Of a stretch of DNA of 64,000 nt, positions 50,883-58,818 are shown in pieces. Position numbers and translations under genes: made by a program. Position 1 is the stretch's first letter, and every line of letters begins with the position of its first letter. Below the pieces are notes generated by a model. That model was not told the origin of the DNA and did not search any database. It saw only the letters and a program-made list of their open reading frames with translations. The DNA comes from Paraburkholderia caffeinilytica (lineage in GTDB: Bacteria > Pseudomonadota > Gammaproteobacteria > Burkholderiales > Burkholderiaceae): positions 3,472,001-3,536,000 of the forward strand of contig NZ_CP031466.1 of assembly GCF_003368325.1 (NCBI RefSeq), written 5' to 3'.

Positions 50883-52235
50883 ATGGACGCCCAAAGCGAT
50901 TCAGCGAAGATCTGGAAGACCATTGTATCGACGGTGATAGGGGGCACCTTCGAGTGGTTCGACTTCATGGTGTACTCCCATTTTTCGAGCACAATCGCAC
51001 GGGTGTTTTTTCCCAGCGCCGATCGCAGCGAGTCGCTGTTGCTGACCTTCGGCACGTTTGCTGTCGGCTTTCTGGTCCGGCCGATTGGCGGCGTGGTGAT
51101 GGGGATGGTCGCGGACCGGGCAGGGCGGGTGAAGGTGCTGTCGTGGATCATGGTCTTGATGTCGGTGGGTTCGCTGTTGCTGGGCCTGACACCGGGCTTC
51201 GAGACGTTGGGCCTGGCTGCGCCGCTGCTGGTGCTGACCGGCCGCCTCGTGCAGGGCTTCGCGGTGGGCGCGCAGTTTGCGCTGTCGTCCGTGACGATCT
51301 ACGAGGTGGCGCCGCCCGAGCGGAAGATGTTTTACGGCAGTTTCAACATGCTGTCGCTGGGGATTGCGGGGATGTTGTCGTCGGGATGCAGCTATTACCT
51401 GTCGAGCCATCTGTCGCAAGCGGAGCTGGTGAGTTGGGGGTGGCGCGTGCCGTTTCTGATCGGCGCGCTGGTCGGGCCGATCGGCTTCTACATCCGGCAT
51501 CACGTTGGCGAATCAGACGAATTCCATCAGATGCAGGCGCGGCCCTCGGCGCGGGCGCCCGTGCGCGAGCGGCTGCGCGAATTTGTGCGTGAAAATGGCG
51601 ATGCCGTGGTGTGCGCGATGGGCGTGATGATCGCCGGCACGTCGTTGAATTATGTCTGGAATGCTTATCTTCCGACTTACGCGCAATACCAGTTGCACCT
51701 GTCACTGAGTTCGTCGCTGCACGGCGTGTTCGTCACGAGTATCGTGTCGTGTGTGCTGTCGCCGGTGTTCGGCATACTGGCGGATCGCGTCGGCGCATAT
51801 CGGCTGTTCTGCTTCTTTATCGCGGGCTGGCTGACGTGTGTCTTTCCGCTGTTCTGGTACTTGCTGGATGAGCCCACTGCCAGCCGTCTGATGATCGTGC
51901 AAGTGATCGGCATGTTGTTCGTGACGCTGCAAGGCGCCGCGCACCCAGGGATGCTGGTCAAGATATTCACGGTGCAAGGGCGCTCCACCGGCGTGGCCAT
52001 TTCGTATAACACCTCGGTCATGCTGTTTGGCGGGTTGGCGCCGTTCTATATCTCGATGGTGGCGCGCTTCACCAACGCGCGCTTCATTCCGCCGAGCTAC
52101 CTGTTCGGCACGGGGCTGCTGGCGATCACGCTGGTCCTCGTTACGCGCACTGGGCGGCGGGTGTTGCAGGCCGACCGGCTGGAGCGCGGGCAACGGCGTG
52201 CGGCACGCGAGACCGGTATGCAGCGGGCGGACTAG
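50883..52235 (+). CDS. MFS transporter, metabolite:proton symporter (MHS) family
   Basis: A 450-residue 12-helix major-facilitator importer. The MHS pattern is clear: GGTFEWFDFMVYSHFSS in helix 1, FLVRPIGGVVMGMVADRAGR in the first cytoplasmic loop (about 60-80) and RLVQGFAVGAQFALSSV in helix 4. Family members import organic acids such as citrate, proline-betaine, shikimate and alpha-ketoglutarate with protons. It is the last gene of the operon and should bring in the substrate of the two hydrolases. The ATG at 50883 follows the previous stop by four bases. Confidence 0.9.
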   Translation: MDAQSDSAKIWKTIVSTVIGGTFEWFDFMVYSHFSSTIARVFFPSADRSESLLLTFGTFAVGFLVRPIGGVVMGMVADRAGRVKVLSWIMVLMSVGSLLLGLTPGFETLGLAAPLLVLTGRLVQGFAVGAQFALSSVTIYEVAPPERKMFYGSFNMLSLGIAGMLSSGCSYYLSSHLSQAELVSWGWRVPFLIGALVGPIGFYIRHHVGESDEFHQMQARPSARAPVRERLREFVRENGDAVVCAMGVMIAGTSLNYVWNAYLPTYAQYQLHLSLSSSLHGVFVTSIVSCVLSPVFGILADRVGAYRLFCFFIAGWLTCVFPLFWYLLDEPTASRLMIVQVIGMLFVTLQGAAHPGMLVKIFTVQGRSTGVAISYNTSVMLFGGLAPFYISMVARFTNARFIPPSYLFGTGLLAITLVLVTRTGRRVLQADRLERGQRRAARETGMQRAD

Positions 52236-52295
52236 GGTGATAGGTCGGGTTGGCTTGTGCGGACTGCGCCGCTACCCTATCCGCGTCCGCGCGAC

Positions 52296-53255
52296 CTATG
52301 CCTTGCGGCCCGCCTTCTTCTTCCGATCGTAGATCGAAGCGCCGATTTCGACAGGTATGAACGGTGCCTGAAAACGGTCGATCAGAAAGTCGATGAATGC
52401 GCGGGCGCGGGCGGTCTGGTTTCGCTGGCTCGGATAGTAGACGAAGAGGTCGGCCGACGGCAGCACGATTTCCGGCAAAACCAGTTTGAGCCGCCCGCTT
52501 TGGACATACTTCGCCAGATCCCATTCGGAGCGAATCAATATCCCGTGCCCGTCGAGCGCCCATCGCAGCACGATATCGCCATCGTTGCTGGAAAGCGCGC
52601 CTTTGACTTTCAACGCTTCGGTGTGATCGCCCTGCATATACCGCCACACGCCATAAGCATCGTCGTTCTGGCGATGGATGATGCAACGGTGCCGAACGAG
52701 GTCCTCCACGCGCTCCGGAGCCCCAAAACGTTCGAGATATTTCGGGGAGGCGCACAGAAAACGGCGATTGCTCATGATGCGCCGGGCGCTAAGCCGGCTG
52801 TCGGGGAGTTCGCCAAAACGGATCGCCATATCGAATGCTTCCTCCACCAGATCGATAGGCCGGTCGGTCACCTCAAACTGGATCTCCACGTTGGGAAAGC
52901 GCTTCGCGAATTCGGACACAAGCGGCGCGATGGTCGTGCGCCCGAAGCCGAGCGTCGCATTCACGCGTAACAGTCCATGGGGATCGGATCGAGCCCCGGA
53001 TATCTCGTCTTCCATCTGCCGGACCTGCCCGACGATCTGTGTCGCGTAGCGCAGGTAAGTCTCGCCCTCGGGTGTCAGGCTGACACTTCGCGTTGTCCTG
53101 TTGACTAACCGCGCGCCTAGTTTTTGCTCCATCAGCCCCAGGCGCTTGGTCGCGGCCGGCGGGGTGAGATCGAGCGCCCGCGCTGCGCCCGACAAGCTCT
53201 TGAGTCTGGCGAGGAGGATGAAAAATTCGAAGTCGGATACTGAGTCGGTTGTCAC
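52296..53255 (-). CDS. LysR-family regulator of tartrate genes
   Basis: A 319-residue LysR-type regulator. The DNA-binding domain is EFFILLARLKSLSGAARAL (about 10-28) with LTPPAATKRLGLMEQKLGA, typical of the family, and the ligand domain covers about 95-300. The gene starts with GTG (53255), since no ATG fits; GAGG overlaps the codon. It is divergent from the D-tartrate dehydratase gene, with paired TTCACCT/AGGTGAA motifs between, and so should control it. By analogy, tartrate or a related sugar acid is the inducer. Confidence 0.87.
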   Translation of the reverse strand: MTTDSVSDFEFFILLARLKSLSGAARALDLTPPAATKRLGLMEQKLGARLVNRTTRSVSLTPEGETYLRYATQIVGQVRQMEDEISGARSDPHGLLRVNATLGFGRTTIAPLVSEFAKRFPNVEIQFEVTDRPIDLVEEAFDMAIRFGELPDSRLSARRIMSNRRFLCASPKYLERFGAPERVEDLVRHRCIIHRQNDDAYGVWRYMQGDHTEALKVKGALSSNDGDIVLRWALDGHGILIRSEWDLAKYVQSGRLKLVLPEIVLPSADLFVYYPSQRNQTARARAFIDFLIDRFQAPFIPVEIGASIYDRKKKAGRKA

Positions 53256-53263
53256 CTCAGTTG

Positions 53264-53304
53264 TTCACCTAAAGTAAAAAATGAAATGAATTCAGGTGAA
53301 TTCT
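53264..53304. promoter_or_regulatory. Candidate LysR site upstream of the tartrate dehydratase gene
   Basis: TTCACCT at 53264-53270 and AGGTGAA at 53294-53300 form inverted arms 23 bases apart; the second arm sits in GAATTC-AGGT-GAATTC (53289-53304), itself symmetrical. It lies directly beside the LysR start. Confidence 0.45.
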
Positions 53305-53385
53305 AATCCCTCCTTTCGCGGATAAGCTAGTTTCCATTGCATCCAGATGCATGCAGAACGTGCTCAAAACTCAGGAGACGCCGTC

Positions 53386-54552
53386 ATGAGAATCGTTGAA
53401 ATTCGCGAAAAAACCGTTCCGATCAGCTCCCCGATCCGGAATGCCTACATTGACTTCAGCAAGATGACGCTGAGCCTCGTCGCCGTGGTGACGGATGTCA
53501 TCCGCGACGGCAAGCCGGTGGTGGGTTACGGCTTCAATTCCAACGGCCGCTACGGCCAGGGCAAGCTGATGCGCGAGCGTTTCATTCCGCGCATTCTCGA
53601 AGCCGATCCCGCCACGCTCGTCAACGATGCCGGCGACAACCTCGATCCGCACAAGATCTGGGCGACTATGTTCACGAACGAAAAGCCCGGCGGTCACGGC
53701 GAACGCTCGGTCGCCATCGGCACGATCGACATGGCGATCTGGGATGCGGTGGCGAAGATCGAAGGCAAGCCGCTGTTCCAGTTGCTGGCCGACCGCTACG
53801 GCGATGGCCGGCCCGATCGTAAGATCTTCGTGTACGCGGCCGGCGGTTACTACTACCCAGGCCAGGACCACGAGAAGCTGAAAGACGAAATGCGCAGCTA
53901 CATCGACCGAGGCTATACGGTCGTGAAGAAGAAGATCGGCGGCGCTTCGCTCGATGAAGATCTGCGCCGCATCGACTCGATTCTGAGCGTACTCGGCGAC
54001 GGTCAGAAACTCGCCGTCGATGCCAATGGCCGCTTCGACCTCGACACCGCGATCCAGTACGCAAAGGCGCTGTCGCAATACGACCTGTTCTGGTACGAGG
54101 AACCGGGCGATCCGCTCGACTTCGAATTGCAAGCCACGCTGCGCAACTACTACGACAAGCCGATGGCGACGGGCGAAGACCTGTTCTCGATGCAGGACGC
54201 CCGCAACCTGATCCGTTACGGCGGCATGCGTCCGGATCGCGACTGGTTGCAGTTCGACTGCGCGCTGAGCTATGGCCTCGTCGAGTATCTGCGCACGCTG
54301 GACATGCTCCATCAGCACGGCTGGTCGCCGAGCCGCTGCATTCCGCACGGCGGACACCAGATGTCGTTGAACATCGCGGCGGGACTCGGTCTGGGCGGCA
54401 ACGAATCCTATCCGGACCTGTTTCAGCCGTATGGCGGCTTCCCAGATGGCGTGAAGGTGGAAAACGGCTTCATCACGATGCCCGATCTGCCCGGCATCGG
54501 CTTCGAAGGAAAAGCCGACCTTTTCGCCGAGATGCAAAAGCTGTCCGCATAA
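53386..54552 (+). CDS. tarD: D(-)-tartrate dehydratase (enolase superfamily)
   Basis: A 388-residue enolase-superfamily enzyme closely resembling the D(-)-tartrate dehydratase of Bradyrhizobium, which converts D-tartrate to oxaloacetate with Mg2+. Visible: SSPIRNAYIDFSKMT near residue 13-27, VVKKKIGG with the catalytic Lys183 (Lys184 in Bradyrhizobium), VDANGRFDLDTAI with the first metal Asp, WYEEPGDPLD with the second metal Glu, and the base His in RCIPHGGHQMSLN. The C-terminus GNESYPDLFQPYGG and ITMPDLPGIGFEGK is characteristic of TarD. AGGAG eight bases before the ATG fixes the start. It lies between its LysR regulator and a DctA-type importer. Confidence 0.9.
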   Translation: MRIVEIREKTVPISSPIRNAYIDFSKMTLSLVAVVTDVIRDGKPVVGYGFNSNGRYGQGKLMRERFIPRILEADPATLVNDAGDNLDPHKIWATMFTNEKPGGHGERSVAIGTIDMAIWDAVAKIEGKPLFQLLADRYGDGRPDRKIFVYAAGGYYYPGQDHEKLKDEMRSYIDRGYTVVKKKIGGASLDEDLRRIDSILSVLGDGQKLAVDANGRFDLDTAIQYAKALSQYDLFWYEEPGDPLDFELQATLRNYYDKPMATGEDLFSMQDARNLIRYGGMRPDRDWLQFDCALSYGLVEYLRTLDMLHQHGWSPSRCIPHGGHQMSLNIAAGLGLGGNESYPDLFQPYGGFPDGVKVENGFITMPDLPGIGFEGKADLFAEMQKLSA

Positions 54553-54644
54553 GCCATCAAGCGACAAAACGCGCCGGCAAAAGCGTCGGCGTGGCGTTCA
54601 TAAAAATAGACAGAAGGAACGCAGGCGAAATCGGTCCATGTTCG

Positions 54645-54668
54645 CCGCAGCGGTAGATCCCGCTGCGG
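54645..54668 (+). promoter_or_regulatory. Strong hairpin in the leader of the DctA-type gene
   Basis: CCGCAGCGG (54645-54653) and CCGCTGCGG (54660-54668) form a perfect nine-pair GC stem with a six-base loop, 49 bases before the transporter start. No T-run follows, so a partial barrier, RNA stabiliser or processing site is likelier than a full terminator. Confidence 0.5.
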
Positions 54669-54716
54669 TGGCGGGTCCTGACTTTCATAAAAAGATGCCA
54701 CGCATAGGAGACAGTC

Positions 54717-56072
54717 ATGCGGGTTTCAAAGATCGGAAAATTGCTTTCCAGGCTGTACGTACAGGTTCTGATCGGCATTGTTGCCGGTGTCCTCGTCGGC
54801 CATTTCTATCCTGACGTCGGTTCTCAGCTCAAACCTCTCGGGGATCTGTTCATCAAGCTGATCCGGATGCTGCTTGCCCCGATCATCTTCGCATCCGTTG
54901 TGGTCGGCATTGCCCGCATGAACGACCTTCATGCGGCCGGTCGCGTTGGCGTCAAGGCGGTCGTCTACTTCGAAATTGCATCGACGATTGCGCTTGCGGT
55001 TGGCCTCGTGATCGTGAACGTCATCAAGCCGGGCAGCGGCATGAACATCGACCCCGCGCATATCGACAGTTCGGCCATTTCCACCTACACCCATTCGGCG
55101 CAACAGCACGGGATGCTTGATTTCTTCATGAGCATCGTGCCGAACAGCATTGTCGGAGCGTTTGCAAATGGAGACATGCTGCCCATCATCTTCTTTTCGC
55201 TTCTGCTCGCCGTCTCCCTCGCGAGGCTGGGTCCACGCACTGCGCCGTTCGTCGACATGCTCGACATGTTCCTTCAGGGCATGTTCGGCGTCGTGCGAAT
55301 CGTGATGTGTGTCGCGCCCATCGGTGCGTTTGGCGGCATGGCATTTACCATCGCGAAGTACGGGATCGGCACGCTGGCATCGTTCGGTCAACTGATGCTG
55401 TGCCTCTATCTGACCTCGATTTTCTTCGTGGTCGTTGTGCTGGGTCTTGTCATGCGGATGAGCGGATTGTCGTTGTGGAAGTATCTCCGCTACATCAAGG
55501 ACGAAATCTTCATTACTCTCGGTACGGCATCGACTGAAGCGGTGCTGCCGCAGATGCTCATCAAGATGGAGAAGCTGGGGTGTTCACGCCCGGTAGTCGG
55601 GATGGTGTTGCCCACGGGCTATACCTTTAACGCCGACGGCACGGCGATCTACCTGACCATGGCCTCGATGTTCGTTGCGCAGGCGATGAATATCCCCATG
55701 ACGATCTGGGACCAGTTGCTGCTCCTCGGCGTGCTGCTGCTGACATCCAAAGGGTCCGCGGGTGTGGCCGGAGCCGGATTCGTCGCGCTGGCTGCCACGC
55801 TGGCTTCGATGCACAAGATTCCGGTGTCCGGACTGGTGCTGCTGCTGGGCGTCGATCGCTTCCTCAACGAAGCGCGAGCCGTTACGAACCTGATTGGCAA
55901 CGGCGTGGCGACGATTGTGGTCGCCCGATGGGAAGGGGCGCTCGATATGAACACGGCTCGCGCCATGCTCGACCGGTCCGACGCGAGCATCGATGCGTTG
56001 GAGTCCACCGACGAGGTACACACAGATCGGACGTCTTCGAAAGACGCCGTCATTCGGTCCCACATGCATTGA
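54717..56072 (+). CDS. DctA-type dicarboxylate:cation symporter
   Basis: A 451-residue inner-membrane transporter of the dicarboxylate/amino acid:cation symporter family (DAACS), like DctA. Features: LYVQVLIGIVAGVLVGHFYP in the first helix, KLIRMLLAPIIFASVVVGIA (about 43-62), the re-entrant loop region GTASTEAVLPQMLIKMEK (about 265-282) and PTGYTFNADGTAIYLTMASM (about 300-319) with the N-D-G-T ligand motif. C4-dicarboxylates, here probably tartrate, enter with protons or sodium. TAGGAG before the ATG gives the start. Its place directly after tarD makes an uptake-plus-dehydration unit. Confidence 0.9.
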   Translation: MRVSKIGKLLSRLYVQVLIGIVAGVLVGHFYPDVGSQLKPLGDLFIKLIRMLLAPIIFASVVVGIARMNDLHAAGRVGVKAVVYFEIASTIALAVGLVIVNVIKPGSGMNIDPAHIDSSAISTYTHSAQQHGMLDFFMSIVPNSIVGAFANGDMLPIIFFSLLLAVSLARLGPRTAPFVDMLDMFLQGMFGVVRIVMCVAPIGAFGGMAFTIAKYGIGTLASFGQLMLCLYLTSIFFVVVVLGLVMRMSGLSLWKYLRYIKDEIFITLGTASTEAVLPQMLIKMEKLGCSRPVVGMVLPTGYTFNADGTAIYLTMASMFVAQAMNIPMTIWDQLLLLGVLLLTSKGSAGVAGAGFVALAATLASMHKIPVSGLVLLLGVDRFLNEARAVTNLIGNGVATIVVARWEGALDMNTARAMLDRSDASIDALESTDEVHTDRTSSKDAVIRSHMH

Positions 56073-56260
56073 GTCGTCCAGGCCGCTTTACGCTGAGCAG
56101 ACTCCGTTACTGCGGGTAGCGCAGCGCTGATGCACGCACTCGTAGAAACACATCCTTGGCGTACAGCCGATCCATGCAAAATCGAAGCGCGTGCCCCGTA
56201 AATTCAGCACTTATACCCGGGAAGACATACATAGGCTGACAAGCGGAAGCAAACAGCCAC

Positions 56261-56665
56261 TCACTCCTCGCACTTCACATCCTGCCTTCGCACGAGGATG
56301 ATCACCGGGTACGTCGCCCCGTGCTCGAGCTCCACGCGCGCGACTACCGCTATCGTTGCGTTGTCGACGTCGTCGTACACGCTGACTTTTTCACGGCTAA
56401 GGTTGGTTACGCCGGTACAGCCAGACGCGCGACCCTCGTCGGAGACTTTGCATTGGATCGGGTTGTCGGCAACAAAGCGATATTTGTCCCGGTCGGGGGT
56501 CGCAAGGTAGTCGCGAAAGCTCTGCGCCGCTCCACCGACACCGGTGACATATCCGATCGCGCACTGCAGTTTGGGTGCGTCGCTGCCGCCGGATGTTTGG
56601 GCTGTCGCGACCGTGCTCGCGGCAGCGATGACCGCGGCGAATGTCAGTGCAGAGAGGTATTTCAT
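56261..56665 (-). CDS. Small exported protein of unknown function
   Basis: A 134-residue exported protein. Signal peptide MKYLSALTFAAVIAAASTVATA (1-22). The mature part has three conserved-looking cysteines (in KLQCAIGY, PIQCKVSD, DVKCEE) and one more in SGCTGV, so up to two disulfides are possible. No domain recognised. The ATG at 56665 gives the best signal peptide; a GTG 12 bases upstream is open as well. Neither has a good ribosome site. It is convergent with the DctA-type gene. Confidence 0.6.
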   Translation of the reverse strand: MKYLSALTFAAVIAAASTVATAQTSGGSDAPKLQCAIGYVTGVGGAAQSFRDYLATPDRDKYRFVADNPIQCKVSDEGRASGCTGVTNLSREKVSVYDDVDNATIAVVARVELEHGATYPVIILVRRQDVKCEE

Positions 56666-56804
56666 GGCGCAAATCACCGTTGTCGGATCGAAGTGCTGGA
56701 TTGTAAAGGCATCTTGCGCGACGGCGCTTAACGCGGCGATCCGTCAGGCGATGGGCGTGCCAATGACCAGGGGCGATGAGCCCATAGGGTGCGACACCCT
56801 GAGA

Positions 56805-57566
56805 TCACGGCCGCTTGCGTGATTTTCCTCTGCCTGTGGTTTGCGCGGCGGGTGTGCGCGCCTCGTCGCGTTCCCGGCTCCAATGTTCGAGCAGCGTGCG
56901 AGTCTGCTCACGGATGGTCGACTTGAGCAGTTCCGCCTTTTCCGCGTCGATACTTTTCCAGCCGAGCATCGACAGCTTGGACGGATGCGCGATGTGAAAA
57001 ATAACCATTTGTCCATGCAGGCTGAAGGTGCGGATCAAGGTGACCGGATCGTCGATCGCACGCCCGGAAATTCGCGCGACTAGCGCCGTGCTGGCATCGT
57101 TGAGCGGCTGGCGGATCCGGGCGCCGAAAATCTCCATGGCGCTCTGGGGTTCGTGTCCTGCCTGTTCGCGTGCGAAGAACATCCGCCGGCCCGGTTTGCT
57201 TGCTTTGATGAAAGCGGCGTGCGCGATCGCTACCTGAATACCGAGGAAGGCGTCGATCAGCGCCGGGGTGTCGGCGTTTTCACGCAGTACTTCCTGCGCA
57301 TGTTCGATGGGCGGGCCGAATGTCTCCCACGCGTCGTCGGCGAGCATCTCGACGCACGCGCGATACACCCCTTCTTTATTCTCGAAGTAGTACTGCAGCG
57401 CGGGCGCGTTCACGCCGGCGCGGGCCGCGATGTCGCGTGTCGACGCGCCCTCGAAACCATGTTCGCCAAACAGTTCGATCGCCGCCTCGATGATCCGGTG
57501 GCGCGTTTCGTCGCCGCGTGCACAGCCGCCCTCCGGCGAGCGGCGCAGCTTCTTTGCGGTGCTCAT
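56805..57566 (-). CDS. TetR-family repressor (CecR/DUF1956 type) of the efflux operon
   Basis: A 253-residue TetR-family repressor. The DNA-binding domain is RHRIIEAAIELFGEHGFEGA (about 22-41) with RDIAARAGVNAPALQYYFENK (about 44-64). The ligand domain matches the CecR/DUF1956 type (HAQEVLRENADTPALIDAFL; FFAREQAGHEPQSAMEIF), found in regulators of drug efflux. Its tail is basic. GGAGAAAGATGC precedes the ATG at 57566. It is divergent from the EmrA-type gene; the 109-base gap carries a perfect operator that covers the promoter, so repression of the efflux operon is almost certain. Confidence 0.88.
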   Translation of the reverse strand: MSTAKKLRRSPEGGCARGDETRHRIIEAAIELFGEHGFEGASTRDIAARAGVNAPALQYYFENKEGVYRACVEMLADDAWETFGPPIEHAQEVLRENADTPALIDAFLGIQVAIAHAAFIKASKPGRRMFFAREQAGHEPQSAMEIFGARIRQPLNDASTALVARISGRAIDDPVTLIRTFSLHGQMVIFHIAHPSKLSMLGWKSIDAEKAELLKSTIREQTRTLLEHWSRERDEARTPAAQTTGRGKSRKRP

Positions 57567-57616
57567 GCATCTTTCTCCATTAGGCCCATTGCGGGAATTC
57601 GTAAGAAATATATCAC

Positions 57617-57651
57617 TTGACACAATTCTATCGACTGGAATAATTGTGTCA
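57617..57651. promoter_or_regulatory. Promoter and perfect TetR operator of the efflux operon
   Basis: TGACACAATT (57618-57627) and AATTGTGTCA (57642-57651) are perfect ten-base inverted arms 14 bases apart. The same bases form a promoter: TTGACA at 57617-57622 as -35 and AATAAT at 57639-57644 as -10, 16 bases apart. A repressor on this site would block the polymerase. Confidence 0.75.
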
Positions 57652-57675
57652 CCTGGAAACAATTGGACCGACACG

Positions 57676-58818
57676 ATGTCAGCGACCGCAGGCTCTCCCT
57701 CCCGCCCGATACCGGCCGACGATTCGCCCGCAGCGGGTGCGCGGCGCCCCACCCGGCGAACGGTGCTGATCGCGCTCGGCATCGTCGCGCTGGTTGTCGG
57801 CGCGCTCTGGCTCGCCCGCTGGTGGACGGTTGGGCGCTTCATCGAAAGCACCGACGATGCCTATCTGCAAGCTGACAGCGTGACGGTCGCTCCCAAGATC
57901 GCCGGCTACGTGACGGAAGTCTACGTCGCGGACAATCAGGTCGTGAAGCCGGGCGATCCGCTGGTCCATCTCGACGCCCGCCAGTATCAGGTCGCGCTCG
58001 ACCAGGCGCGGGCCACGATCGACGCGCGCAAGGCCGACATCGAACGCGCGCAGGCCGAGATCAAACAGCAGCAGTCCAACATTGCGCAGGCTCAGGCGCA
58101 GCAGCAGGTGGCGCGCGTGAGCGCACAACATGCGAGCGACGAAGTGCGGCGTTACGCGCCGCTCGTCGCAACCGGCGCTGAAAGCAGTGAACGGCTGGCG
58201 GAACTGACCAGTAGTCGCGATCAGGCGAATGCCACGCTCCTCGCGAACTCGGCGGCGGTCGACGCGGCACGCTCGCAGGTCGGTTCGGCCACCGCGCAGC
58301 TCGCGCAGGCGCGCGCGCAGCTCGAAGCCGCCCAGGCCAGTGCACAGCAATCGCAACTCGATCTCGACAACACCGTGGTGCGCAGTGTCCTCGGCGGCAA
58401 GGTCGGCGATCGCACCGTGCGGGTTGGTCAGTACGTGCAACCCGGCTCGCGGATGCTGACGGTCGTGCCGGTGCAAAGTACCTATTTGCTGGCGAATTTC
58501 AAGGAAACGCAGGTCGGCGGGATGCGCGTCGGTCAACCGGTGGAAATGCACGTCGACGCATTGCCCGGTCATACGCTGCACGGCGTGATCGACAGTTTCT
58601 CGCCGGGCACGGGCTCGCAATTCGCGCTGTTGCCGCCGGAAAACGCAACCGGCAACTTCACGAAGATCGTGCAGCGCGTGCCCGTGCGGATTCGCATCGA
58701 CACGGGTGCCGAGACGCGTAGCGTGCTCTTGCCGGGACTATCGGTGACGGTGGATGTCGACACGCGTTCCGCGCGCGATCGCGACGCGCGCATCGATAGC
58801 GAGAACCATCGTGGCTGA
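57676..58818 (+). CDS. emrA: Efflux membrane-fusion protein (EmrA/HlyD type)
   Basis: A 380-residue periplasmic adaptor. A cytoplasmic tail (1-30) precedes one helix (about 31-52, VLIALGIVALVVGALWLA). The lipoyl half-motifs SVTVAPKIAGYVTEVYVADNQ (about 68-88) and TVVRSVLGGKVGDRTVRVGQYV (about 230-251) flank a long coiled-coil hairpin (about 100-225, rich in Gln, Ala and Arg), which reaches to the outer-membrane channel. The last 100 residues are beta-barrel domain. It joins EmrB in the inner membrane to the outer-membrane factor encoded two genes on. First gene of the operon. Confidence 0.9.
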   Translation: MSATAGSPSRPIPADDSPAAGARRPTRRTVLIALGIVALVVGALWLARWWTVGRFIESTDDAYLQADSVTVAPKIAGYVTEVYVADNQVVKPGDPLVHLDARQYQVALDQARATIDARKADIERAQAEIKQQQSNIAQAQAQQQVARVSAQHASDEVRRYAPLVATGAESSERLAELTSSRDQANATLLANSAAVDAARSQVGSATAQLAQARAQLEAAQASAQQSQLDLDNTVVRSVLGGKVGDRTVRVGQYVQPGSRMLTVVPVQSTYLLANFKETQVGGMRVGQPVEMHVDALPGHTLHGVIDSFSPGTGSQFALLPPENATGNFTKIVQRVPVRIRIDTGAETRSVLLPGLSVTVDVDTRSARDRDARIDSENHRG

